From Oscarella lobularis (taxonomy: Eukaryota > Porifera > Homoscleromorpha > Homosclerophorida > Oscarellidae): DNA of 64,000 bases. The stretch spans positions 3,038,001-3,102,000 of the forward strand of contig NC_089180.1 in the NCBI RefSeq assembly GCF_947507565.1, in the 5' to 3' direction. Below the pieces are notes generated by a model. That model did not search any database, was not told the DNA's origin, and saw only the letters and a list, made by a program, of their open reading frames with translations. Position 1 is the first letter of the stretch. Each line of letters starts with the position of its first letter. Shown here one piece after another: positions 35,899 to 46,828 of the stretch. Both the position numbers and the translations under genes were made by a program.

Positions 35899-36778
35899 TA
35901 AAAGGGCTCTATAAAAGCAGGATTTAGGTCAAACTAGCGTGAGTTTGGTTTGGCTGACTTTTGATTGTCTCAGTTCTTGAGCAGCGTCATTTCACACACT
36001 TGGCAAAGCTCCTCATCACCAAAAAATCAAAATGCAGCCATACTTGATTTACTTGTTGAATAGGTAATGCTAGCTTCATTTACATCATGCTATAATAGTA
36101 GCAAAAAACTCTAAAATCATTTTCGACCATTTAAACTAGGCTTTAAAAAGCATTTGTAAGCGATTTTTAGGCCTGTTTGTACGAAAAAAGGTGTTGGAAG
36201 CCGGGTAGGATCCATCCGCCAGAAGTACGCATGTTGGTTAGCCTCAAACGGAGGCACAGAACGTGCTAAAACTACGTAAGACAGTAGAGCGCACAGATTG
36301 AGAGACTTTTTGTTTGTAAACTATGTATAGATTCACTTAGAAGAATATAAACGTTCCGCTCTTGTTAGCAGGGTGAGACACAAAATGGCGTTCATAATTA
36401 TCACGTGATGATCACGTGATTGAAAGCTCATGTCACTGCTCTCTCTATATACGGCTCTGTCTGCGAAGAGCCAATGACGTACACCTTTTCGCGCACGCGC
36501 CTTAAATCAGCCAATGAAGTAAATAGTTAACGTTCCTTGGAGACCTTGTGAGAGAAAAAGGGCTCGTCTAAGACGAGTTCGAATTGTCTAAGCTCAGATC
36601 ACGCATATCGAAGCTTCAATGAATAAGCTTTGATTTTAGCCCTGACGTATTTTGAGTTGAGGGGGAAGTAAATCGAGAAAAAGCGGTTTGAAAGTTGTGG
36701 GACCGCGTGACCGCAACATGTCCGCTTGTATAGCTACAAACAAGTAGCAACCTTCAAAAAATCGCGCCTGACGGCCGA
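35899..36778. other. no gene; paired E-box palindromes at 36,400-36,420
   Basis: No protein is recognised. The sequence ATCACGTGATGATCACGTGA at 36,400 contains two CACGTG E-boxes in a larger palindrome, upstream of coding-like sequence at 36.8 kb. A promoter role is only a possibility. Confidence 0.35.
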
Positions 36779-37090
36779 AATGGTTTAAAAATTCAGCTGG
36801 CATCGATCGCGCGCACACTCGATCGAACCTACCAGGACGATGCAGAGCGATTTCTCGTGCTATTACGGAAACCTTACCCATACGCGTTCGCGCAGTGCGT
36901 GCGTGCTTCGGCAATTCCACGTCTTTTTCAGGACGACGCGCTCGCGAACTACAAGGCTTGCTTACTTTTTGATGAGTATGAGCGCTTATCGTCGCATACT
37001 CTCTCCTGCACCACTTCTTCCGCTTCTCCGAGAAACGAACTATTGAACGAATCTTCGCCTTCTAAATTCGCTAGAGTGGATACGAGTTGA
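36779..37090 (+). other. coding-like exon, unrecognised
   Basis: The frame opened before 36,857 reads TYQDDAERFLVLLRKPYPYA, FAQCVRASAIPRLFQDDALA and NYKACLLFDEYERLSS, ending in a Ser-rich tail and TGA at 37,090. Composition is convincingly protein-like, but I do not know the family. It sits among fragments of unrelated host genes, so it is probably another fragment. Confidence 0.35.
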
Positions 37091-37145
37091 CCTAGAAAAA
37101 AAAAACCATTCAGCTTCTTTTAATTAATTAGTATTATTTTCTGAC

Positions 37146-37298
37146 CTCCGGTTGCCCTAGCGATTCTCTTCAAATCCGCCTTCTTACGCACGGCCATCGC
37201 TCCCGCTTCGACGAAATACTTCAAGCAAAGAACGTCGATTCCGCCCGTCGTCAAGACGACGTTGGCACCGGCACCCGACGCTACGCGCTTTACCAAGG
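37146..37298 (-). pseudogene. CCT1: CCT1 (TCP-1 alpha) chaperonin single-exon fragment
   Basis: On the minus strand this 153-base exon encodes LVKRVASGAGANVVLTTGGI, then CLKYFVEAGAMAVRKK and DLKRIARATGG. This is the apical-domain segment of the TCP-1 alpha subunit (family pattern ANV-hydrophobic-TTGGID..CLKYFVEAGAMAVRR). It is flanked by intron-type borders (TCGTAG acceptor, G|GTCAG donor). Two residues appear missing after AVR compared with the family. No other CCT1 exon lies nearby, so this is an orphan exon and not a working gene. Confidence 0.7.
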
Positions 37299-37414
37299 CT
37301 ACGAGGAGACACGCAGTTAAAAAAACTCAGAAGAGAATTAAACAAAGAGAAATTCAAAAATCAGATAATGAAAAAGTGAGTGTCCACTAAAAGAACGTTG
37401 AAAAAGCATTACGA

Positions 37415-37520
37415 CGTCATTTCTTTAGAGAACTCGAAGAGGCTCGCGGTGGCAAGGGACGACTTGTCGGTCGTCTTCCCAAGAGAAGAATCAATCGCAG
37501 TCTCAGCGTCAACAACTGAT
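37415..37520 (+). other. short basic coding-like 3' exon
   Basis: After a TTCTTTAG acceptor-like sequence one frame reads ELEEARGGKGRLVGRLPKRR then INRSLSVNN and stops. It could be the last exon of a gene whose other exons are absent. Family unknown. Confidence 0.25.
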
Positions 37521-37760
37521 AGATCACACACGAATGGCACGGGTTTTTATTAATTTCTCAGAGAAATAATCTAGGCTAGATGCTAGATAGTTTTAAACGT
37601 AAAACATTGATTGTGCACTACGGAAAAGTTCGACTCAAAATTCGTTTTCGTCTCCTTGTGTTTTTCTCTCTGCCTTGCCCAAAGAACGAGGATGAATGGG
37701 TAGTACGCCAGCCTATAGCATCACTGACACTAACAGAGGCAATCTTAGACGCTCGGTTAA

Positions 37761-37960
37761 AACAACCGCGAAGCCAAAGGCTGGACGGAAGCGCAACCGT
37801 ATCCAGAAGAGCCCGTCAACGAGTACGCGTCGTCGAAAATCGCCGCGGAGAAAATCGTGCGCAAAGCGAATGGGCGCGCAGGTCTCGCGACGTGCGTCGG
37901 GCGACCGGCGGGAATGTTCGGAATCGGCGAAAACGTATGTGGAACCGAAATAGTTTATTA
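37761..37960 (+). pseudogene. SDR / NAD-dependent epimerase fragment
   Basis: One frame reads GWTEAQPYPEEPVNEYASSK, containing the SDR catalytic Y-x3-K motif, followed by AAEKIVRKANG and GLATCVGRPAGMFGIGEN. This matches the middle of extended SDRs such as 3-beta-HSD/42E-type epimerases. The Rossmann glycine motif and C-terminus are absent, and stops bound the frame at 37,760 and about 37,960. Confidence 0.6.
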
Positions 37961-38783
37961 AAAGATCGTTCTGTTGAGACTCTAAGTTCGTGTACCTGAT
38001 TTAGACATGGCACTGCGGGGAAAGGATCCGGACAGTTATAATTTGACACTATTGGGGGAAAGGCTTATGCAAGGGACGCGAATCGTTCTGGGCACACCGG
38101 CCACCCAAGAAGATTCCCGTTCAGATTGCCTGTCTATCTGCGTTGATCAGATCGTCTACAACGCGTTCGGCTTCGTGCCGTTCGCGCGTTTCCTCACAAA
38201 GTACGTACCTTGTTGATATGCCTGCGTGCATATCCTTATGCGATTATGAAGGTTGTCCGTCGATTTGACGCAGGCGGAGGGGCGCGCTGGGGCACTCTTC
38301 CAATCGCAATACCGGGCGGCCCGCGAAACGCCCGCGAAACGCCGGCGACGGTCGAGCCACGAGATGAAAACGGCACAGGCGGAGGTAGACAGGGAAAGGG
38401 AGCCAGCAGCGGTCCGTAGAGCGGATAGCCCATTGGCATTTGGGGTGGAAGAGGAGGAGGGGGCGGTAGGGGAGCGTCGTTTTGAATAATCTGCTTAGAT
38501 GGAAGTGGTCATCGTCGAGGAGCGCTATGACGTACGCGGGTGTACCTGAACCTCCGCCGGTCTGACGCAGGACGGCTGAGGCGACGCGAATTCTGTCCAC
38601 ACGTACAGCTGCGCTGGAAGACCGGGCATCGCGCCCAAAGGAACAGAACGAGACGCCGGCGGCGGAAGAGAAGACGGGGAGCCTACATGCACATAGAGGA
38701 AAAAATTGTTTTATATGAGAAACGAAATCTGCGAGGTCATTTCTATGGTACGTAAACGTCTTATAATAGGGATTTGGTGTTGC
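37961..38783. other. unassigned coding-like fragments
   Basis: A plus-strand frame with ATG at 38,007 (69 codons) and a minus-strand proline-rich frame (38,439-38,236, with MPMGYPLYGPLLAPFPCLPP) look partly protein-like. Neither can be assigned. A GT donor follows the plus-strand frame near 38,201. Confidence 0.3.
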
Positions 38784-39925
38784 TCACCTTGCATAAGCAG
38801 TCCTTGGGGCATTCGCAAAGATTGAGTGACGAAAACGTCGCTGTTTGCCGACGTTACGGCGACGTGTTGAGGTCGTACACTGTCTGCAAGACATCAAGTT
38901 ATGAAGACCACTGTACACACTTTTCGACCAGACTTTACTTGCGAAATTGATATTCACATTCGGCAACAATCCTTTTTGCCGATTACCGTCTGCATTCACA
39001 GAACTTTCTCCCTTGGTTTCCGACTGTTTCTCTTGGAGCCAGTAAAGGGAATCGGTAGTCTCTGGATCCTGCCCGTCGGGTGATAAGGCCTCATTGGCGC
39101 TCTTTTCGGCGCCACTGTCGAGCTGCTGAGCCACCTCGCGCAATTCTTCGTTCATGATCTGCCCCGACTGCCTCGAAGGGACCTCAAATTCTAAAAATAT
39201 TTTTTGACAAAATAGGTCAGAAAATTATCGTGACTCGTCCCAACCCAAATCGTCCTCATTGGTGGTCTCCTCGTCGAGGAGAGGCAATTCGGATTGAATA
39301 GACGGAGCCCAACTTTCTTCAAGAGGCCTCCCAGTCCTCACGCTATACACATGCATATTAATTAATGCCTATCTATACTACGTGCTTAATACAGACCTTC
39401 CAGGCTCTTTACTTGAGCCGCTGCTCTTTAATAATAATAATACGAGACTACTACAAAGGAAATTTCCTAAAGGGAAGCTCCCACTTTCTGTATCACTTTT
39501 CTTCCGCAACGCTTCCGGCAATTCAACTCCAGTGTCTACAATAGCGCTATTCATCGCTTCTCTGAGCAATTTCTCTTCTTCTTCCTCTTCGGATGCGCCT
39601 TCCTGCCAGACGCTCTGCTGAGCCACCTCGGGCAATTCCTCGTTCATAATCTGCTCAAACTGTCTCGAAGCGACCTCAAATTCTAAAAATATTTATTGAC
39701 AAAATAGGTCAGAAAATTATCGTGACTCGTCTCAACCCAAATCGTCCTCGTTGGTGGTGTCCTCGTCGAGGAGAGTCCATTCGGATTGAATAGACGGAGC
39801 CCAACTTTCTCCAAGAGGCCTCCCAATCCCCACGCTATATACATGCATATTAATGCCTATCTACACTAGGTGCTCAATACAGACCTTCCAGGCTCTTTAC
39901 TTGAGCCGCTGCTCTCTAATAATAA
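38784..39925 (-). other. duplicated exon block of an unknown acidic protein
   Basis: Two minus-strand frames begin with the same peptide, MNEELREVAQQ (39,155) and MNEELPEVAQQ (39,647). Each is preceded by a TTTTTAG acceptor-like site and an upstream coding-like piece ending LGWDESR. The underlying DNA is a direct repeat: 39,115-39,435 and 39,608-39,925 are nearly the same. An internal run of glutamates (39,560-39,590) follows in the second copy. The family is not recognised. Confidence 0.4.
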
Positions 39926-39926
39926 C

Positions 39927-41057
39927 TAGAGAATGATGGCCCGGTGTTCACCGTGTTGCCATCATGCAGAGCCTCCCACCGCTTACCGTACGCGAGTGCA
40001 TAACATAGTGTGACGTCATAGTTTTTATGCTGTCACATATTCACGTTGTCATTACAGCCGTTAGCTACTACTAGTACAGCTCAGTCCTACCTACATACTG
40101 TAAATACAGTACTTGCATGATTGCTGTGTTTTCCTAATTAGGCGCTTTTCTGACGTACAGTACAGTGCGTGCCAGCATAAATGGCCACAAAACGCGCGCT
40201 AAGATCACTGTAGATCACTCGCTGCAAGACATACAGTGTCACTGTGTGTCAACGAAAATCACTCTAATGCCTATTTTAAACAGGGATGTCAGTTTGATTT
40301 TTGTGGGACGTACTCCCAAAGATTTAATTTTTTGCAAGTTTAGCGCGCGCTAATAAAAAAGTTTCTGAAATGGCAAATTTTGTAAAGGAAAGAACATTTT
40401 CAAATTCGCCGATAATAAATTTCTAAACAATGCACGTGAGAAGCCATTTATAGAGTGAGTTTCTTTCTAACTTGATCCCTAACGGAAAAAAATGCATTTC
40501 TATTTACGTCACGTGACATCCGTTTCTTTCCACCGAATTACTGTATTGAAAATCAAAGATAATGAAGTTTTAGAAAAGGGTATAAAGTGACAGACGAGTT
40601 TATGAAAGCCGTCATATGTTGTTTGAAACTGGAAAAAACGAACTTTTCTGTGTTCTTAGCAAAACGTATAGAAACGTTGTCTGCGGTGAAATCAAAACCG
40701 TTTTCTTACAAAATAGACGTAAATAGAAATGCTAGACTTCATTGGAAATCCTTGATGTGACGATCAAATGTCAAAACTACGCCAAATACATGTAAACTAC
40801 GCTCTGAATTCCTCGCGCGCTACTAAAAGTCCCGTTTGGCCATTTATGCTGGCACGAGCTGCTGGCACGCACTGTACTGTATTTGATAATGTGCTCTGTA
40901 TTTGAGGAGGACCTATGCATGTGTACGGAAAGTGTACGGGTCATATTTCCTGTTACCCGTACACGCGTACATACCCACCCATAGCCCCACCCATATACTG
41001 TACATGTGACTGGATACTTTTGATTGTGACGTCAGAGCGTGACAATCAAAACTGTCG
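39927..41057 (-). repeat. inverted copy of the ~700-bp repeat with nested MITE
   Basis: This copy lies in opposite orientation to the array at 41.06-45.12 kb. It carries the tail (ctagagaatgatggcccggt at its left edge) and about half of the body, and is interrupted at the same site by the same MITE as the copy at 42.3-43.7 kb. It stops at 41,057 in the middle of the unit. Confidence 0.8.
40163..40874. mobile_element. ~700-bp MITE, copy 1 (TA-flanked)
   Basis: Ends are inverted repeats of CAGTGCGTGCCAGCATAAAT followed by ggcc, flanked by TA on both sides, suggesting a Tc1/mariner/pogo-class transposase. The right end has a small internal duplication (gctggcacgagctgctggca). No coding capacity. 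Confidence 0.8.
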
Positions 41058-44000
41058 TTACGGAGCCCGTATAACGAAGGAGGGAGGCTCTCTCAAACGT
41101 GATCTTAGGGCCGGAAGTGTCTGTCTGTCTATCTGTCTGTCTGTCTGTATGTATGTCTGTTCGTCACGCTCGGTATTGTGACGTAACATAAAAACCCGTT
41201 TTTTCGTACAGCGCATGCGCGACATAGGGCTCGAAACGGTGACCACGGTGACCCGAAAAAGGCGATTTACGACGCGAATAAAGCGTTTTTTCTTTCATAA
41301 ACGGAAAAAATGCTTAGAAACCCTTATTTCCAATTGATCTGTGCTATTTTCCGTGTTATAAATGCCCTGAGAAACCGAAACGACAGTTTTGATTGTCACG
41401 CTCTGACGTCACAATCAAAAGTATCCACTCATGCCGTATGTGCGTGGGTATGTACGCGTGTACGGGTAACAGGAAATATGACCCGTACACATGCATAGGT
41501 CCCCCTCAAATACAGAATACAGAGCACATTATCAAATACACTACGTCAGAAAAGCGCCTAATTAGGAAAACATTGCAATCATGCAAGTATTTACAGTATG
41601 TACGTAGGAGTGAGCTGTAATAGCTAACGGCTGTAAAGACCACGTGAATATGTGACAACATAAAAAATTATGACGTCACACTATGGTATGCACTCTCGTA
41701 CGGTAAGCGGTGGGAGGCTCTGCATGATGGCAACACGGTGAACACCGGGCCATCATTCTCTAGTAAAGCGCATGCGCGAAATGGGGCCCAAAACGGTGAC
41801 CCGAAAAAGGCGATTTACGGTGCGAATAAAGCGTTTTTTCTTTCATAAACAGAAGAAATGCTTAGAAACCCCTGTAACAAATTGTTCGGTGGTATTTTCC
41901 TTTTTGTAAATGCGCTGAGAAGGCGAAACGACGGTTTTGATTGTCACACTATGACGTCACAATCAAAAGTATCCACTTATGTACAGTATGTGGGTGGGTA
42001 TGTACGCGAGTACGGGTAACAAAAAAAATGACCCGTACAAATACAGAGCACATTATCAAATGGGCTTATCAAATACAGTGTACGTCAGAAAAGCGCCCAA
42101 TTAGGAAAACTTTGCAATCATGCTTGCAAGTATTTACGGTGTGTAGGTAGGCTGAGATGTAGTACGTACAGTGTAGCTAACGGCTGTAGTCACTGACCAC
42201 AACATAAAAAATTATGACGTCACACTATGTTATGCACTCGCGTACGGTAAGCGGTGGGAGGCTCTGCATGATGGCAACACGGTGAACACCGGGCCATCAT
42301 CCTCTTGTGGAGCCGACCACCACAGTTGTACGGGTGGAGCCCGTATAACGACGGAGGGAGGCTCTTTCAAACGTGATCTTAGGGCCGGAAGTGTCTGTAT
42401 GTATGTCTGTCTGTCTGTTCGTCACGCTCGGCATTGTGACGTCACATAAGAAAAACCCTCACTTTGTAAAGCGCATGCGTGACATAGGGCCGAAAACGGT
42501 GACCCGAAAAAGGCGATTTGCGGCGCGAATAAAGCGTTTTTTCTTTCAGAAACGAAAAAAATGCTTAGAAACCCTTATTTCCAATTGATCTGTGCTATTT
42601 TCCGTGTTATAAATGCGCTGAGAAACCGAAACGACAGTTTTGATTGTCACGCTCTGACGTCACAATCAAAAGTATCCAGTCACATGTACAGTATATGGGT
42701 GGGGCTATGGTATGTACGCGTGTACGGGTAACAGGAAATATGACCCGTACACTTCCCGTGCATAGGTCCTCCTCAAATACAGAGCACATTATCAAATACA
42801 GTACAGTGCGTGCCAGCATAAATGGCCAAACGGGACTTTTAGTAGCGCGCGAGGAATTCAGAGCGTAGTTTACATTTGGTGTAATTTTGACGTTTGATCG
42901 TCACATCAAGGATTTCCAATGAAGTCTAGCATTTCTATTTACGTCTATTTTGTAAGAAAACGGTTTTGATTTCACCGCAGACAACGTTTCTATACGTTTT
43001 GCTAAGAACACAGAAAAGTTCGTTTTTTTCCAGTTTCAAACAACATATGACGGCTTTCATAAACTCGTCTGTCACTTTATACCCTTTTCTAAAACTTCAT
43101 TATCTTTGATTTTCAATACAGTAATTCGGTGGAAAGAAACGGATGTCACGTGACGTAAATAGAAATGCATTTTTTTCCGTTAGGGATCAAGTTAGAAAGA
43201 AACTCACTCTATAAATGGCTTCTCACGTGCATTGTTTAGAAATTTATTATCGGCGAATTTGAAAATGTTCTTTCCTTTACAAAATTTGCCATTTCAGAAA
43301 CTTTTTTATTAGCGCGCGCTAAACTTGCAAAAAATTTAAATCTTTGGGAGTACGTCCCACAAAAATCAAACTGACATCCCTGTTTAAAATAGGCATTAGA
43401 GTGATTTTCGTTGACACACAGTGACACTGTATGTCTTGCAGCGAGTGATCTACAGTGATCTTAGCGCGCGTTTTGTGGCCATTTATGCTGGCACGCACTG
43501 TACTGTACGTCAGAAAAGCGCCTAATTAGGAAAACACAGCAATCATGCAAGTACTGTATTTACAGTATGTAGGTAGGACTGAGCTGTACTAGTAGTAGCT
43601 AACGGCTGTAATGACAACGTGAATATGTGACAGCATAAAAACTATGACGTCACACTATGTTATGCACTCGCGTACGGTAAGCGGTGGGAGGCTCTGCATG
43701 ATGGCAACACGGTGAACACCGGGCCATCATTCCCTAGTAGTAGCCAATAATGGAGCCGACCACCAGAGTTGTACGGGTGGAGCCCGTATAACGGCGGAGG
43801 GAGGCTCTCTCAAACGTGATCTTAGGGCCGGAAGTGTCTGTATGTCTGTCTGTCTGTCTGTCTGTATGTCTGTTCGTCACGCTCGGTATTGTGACGTAAA
43901 TGAAAAACCCGTTTTTTCGTACAGCGCATGCGCGACATAGGGCCCAAAACCGTGACCCGAAAAAGGCGATTTACGGCGCGAATAAAGCGCTTTTTCTTTG

Positions 44001-45122
44001 ATAAACGGAAAAAATGCTTAGAAATCTTTATTTCAAATTGATCTGTGCTATTTTCCGTTTCATAAATGCACCGAGAAACCGAAATGAGAGTTTGATTGTC
44101 ACGCTCTGACGTCACAATCAAAAGTATCCACTCCTGTACAGTACGTGTATGCGTGTACGGGTAACAGGAAATATGACCCCTACACTTTGCATATGTCTTC
44201 AAATACTTAGCAAATTATGAAATACAATACAGTATGTCAGAAAATCGTGTAATTAGAGAAACATTGCAATTATGTAGGTATGCACAGTATGTACGTAGGA
44301 CTAAGCTGTAGGGGCTAAGGGAATACTCCAGTACGTGAATATGTGGCAACATAAACATTTATGACGTCACACTATGTAATGCACTCGCGTACTGTAAGCG
44401 GTGGGAGGCTCTGCATGATGGCAACACGGTGAACACGGGGCCATCATTCTATTGCGCAGTTGTACGGGGTGGAAAACGCAGTTTGCGAGCCCGTACAACG
44501 GCGAGGGAGGCTCTCTCAAACGTGATCTCAAGGCCGGAAGTGTATGTATGTATGTATGTATGCGTCTGTTCGAGACACTGTATTGTGACGTCACCTAAAA
44601 CCTTTTTTTGTACAGCGCATGCGTGACATAGGGCCCAAAACGGTGACCCGAAAAAGGCGATTTACGGCGCGAATAAAGCGTTTTTTCTTTCATAAACGGA
44701 AAAAATGCTTAGAAACCCCTGTTTCCAATTGATCTGTGCTATTTTCCGTGTTATAAATGCGCCGAGAAATCGAAACGCGACAGTTTTGATTGTCACGCTC
44801 TGACGTCACAATCAAAAGCATCCACGTGTATAGTATGTGATGTACGCGTGTACGGGTAACAGGAAATATGACCCGTACATATGCATAGGTCCTCCTACAG
44901 TACGTCAGAAAAGCACCTAATTAGGAAAACATTGCAATCATGCAAGTATTTACAGTATGCTATAATGTAGGTACAGCTGTAGCAGCTAACGGCTGTACTG
45001 ACCATGTGAATGTGACAACATAAATTATGACGTCCCACTATGTTATTCACTCGCGTACAGTAAGCGGTGGGAGGCTCTGCATGATGGCAACACGGTGAAC
45101 ACCGGGCCATCATTCTCTAGTA
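41058..45122 (+). repeat. tandem array of a ~700-bp repeat, five copies
   Basis: Units end at about 41,764, 42,306, 43,738, 44,453 and 45,122 with the same tail (gcggtgggaggctctgcatg ... catcattctctag). A full unit starts with gttgtacgggtggagcccgt, contains a GTCT/GTAT tetranucleotide run, the conserved agcgcatgcg block, a TGACGTCA-flanked middle, and an AT-rich part before the tail. The second copy lacks its head; the third carries the nested MITE. No protein is encoded. Terminal inverted repeats of the unit are not obvious. Confidence 0.85.
42804..43500. mobile_element. ~700-bp MITE, copy 2 (TA-flanked)
   Basis: This is the reverse complement of copy 1 with the same ends and TA flanks, at the corresponding position of the host repeat. 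That shows the pair arose by duplication of an already interrupted unit. Confidence 0.85.
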
Positions 45123-45780
45123 GTTTATCTGTTTGCGCATGCACGAGTCCCTACCAATTAGGTTATTGCGGGTATTGCTACGTTTTCCCTGATGACTATG
45201 TCTCACAAAATGGCTTTGGATAAGGTCAATACGCAATGGATAAGCGTCGGGTTTCCGAAGCTTTAGGAAAAAAGATTCGATTTAAGGTGGCAAGGGGCGT
45301 GGTCGACGTTGCTAGGGGTAGGCGGGTTTGGAATGAGAGAACGCGCGTTCCTTAGGGATAGTCGGACTATCTCAGGATTCTGACAGCAGAATCGAAGGCG
45401 TTCGATATGCCGAAGGTAAGCGACGCGTCGGGAAGGGCCTTTAATCGCGTTTTTTGACTTTCGACGTCCGATTTTGACGAAGCGACCGTTCTTCGGGAAC
45501 TTTATCCCGAAGATATCCAAAGTCGCGCCGATCCCGGCGTTCGGGGACCGGCGACGTGCCAGGTGGCGTTATTGAGCATTCTAAACACAATTTACTTACC
45601 TTTTCTTCAGCGTCCGATCGTCGAAGTGCGATTCGGCGACCTTCTAGAAGCTTTCGAGGCGAGGAGCGTCTCCTCAGCCAAACGTGGACATCGAGAAATA
45701 TAATTATTAGACAAAACACTTATCTTAGTGCCGCATTTACTCATTTCATGTAAAAAACGCCGAAAAGGAGAGTTTCCTGA
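45123..45780 (+). other. coding-like fragment before the LINE
   Basis: The plus-strand stretch 45,468-45,699 reads SDFDEATVLRELYPEDIQSR, then TCQVALLSILNTIYLPFLQR and VEVRFGDLLEAFEARS before a TAA. It is protein-like, but the family is unknown and there is an in-frame stop just upstream. It may be another gene fragment. Confidence 0.3.
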
Positions 45781-46828
45781 GAGCTTGAGAGCTTTCGTCC
45801 GTTGTCATGCTGGCTCATCTCTTTTTGCTCATCTCAACATAAATGGCTTATTGCCAAAATTTGATGACATAAAACTTCTCATGGAGCAGTGTGATTTTGG
45901 TCTACTCGCCTTATCTGAAACTAAACTGGATGCTTCTGTTGTTTCCAATAATGTTTCTGTCCCTGGCTACACTTTTCATCGGTCAGATCGAACTCGACAT
46001 GGTGGTGGTGTAGGTATCTACATCTCGGATTCGCTTAACTGCTCTGTTATGATTCGTCCTGAATTTGTTCAACTCTCCTCAAGTCTATCTTCATTGGAAG
46101 TGACTTTGGTTGAGTTGCGCTTTCCTTCTTCCAAAAGGAGCTGTATTGTCGGATCTCTGTACCGACCCCCAAGCTCTTCTTCTGTTTTATTTCTCAAAGA
46201 CCTGATGTTACTTGTTGATACCATCTACACTTACTCGGATGATCTCTTATTAATGGGGGATCTTAACTTTGACTTTCTCAAGTCTCTGGATTCTTCTATC
46301 TCTGACTCATTTGCTTTATTGCGACTTCAAAATCTTGTTACTCTTCCAACGCGGGTAACTGCAACATCAGCCTCTCTTTTGGATGTTGTTCTATCTTCTA
46401 TTCCTGAGCGATTCTCGAAGGCGATTTCGTTGGATTCTCGCGGTTTGAGTGATCATCATTTGGTTGGATGTGCACGAATTTTATCTTCACCTACCTCTAC
46501 AAGATCTGCTTGGCGATTTTTTCGTCCGATGCCAGAGGAGAAACTTCCTGTTTTTGATGCCTCTCTGCGATGTGCCCCTTGGTCAGTGGTCAATGCTTTC
46601 GAAAATGTTAATGACATGTGGGACACATGGAAAGCAATTTTTATGGCTGTTGTTGATGATGTCTTCCCCATCAAGCGTTTTCGAAGTAGGAGAAAAGCTT
46701 CTCTACCCTGGTTGAATGAAGACATTTTGGTCCTGATTCGAAAGCGTTGCTTTTTACGTCGTGCGTCAACCTCTAAACGGCGGTCTGTTGAAGAGCGACT
46801 TTTTTATCAATCTGAGTATCGTCGTTGA
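45728..46828 (+). pseudogene. non-LTR retrotransposon endonuclease domain
   Basis: The frame contains the apurinic-like endonuclease of a CR1/L2-type LINE: LFAHLNINGLLPKFDDIKLL, LLALSETKLD (catalytic Glu), HGGGVGIYIS, GSLYRPPSSS, LLLMGDLNFDFL and RGLSDHHLVGC (catalytic Asp-His). It then runs into the linker towards RT and ends at a TGA (46,826) that is in frame with the following RT segment, a nonsense mutation. The 5' UTR and ORF1 are missing. Confidence 0.85.

Larger units (their letters stand above)
40011..44808. promoter_or_regulatory. cluster of 13 perfect TGACGTCA (CRE) palindromes
   Basis: Perfect 8-mers occur at 40,011, 41,027, 41,404, 41,671, 41,952, 42,215, 42,437, 42,655, 43,645, 44,107, 44,362, 44,586 and 44,801. 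They sit at fixed positions in the repeat units, two or three per unit. TGACGTCA is the consensus site for CREB/ATF bZIP factors; binding here is inference. Confidence 0.7.
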
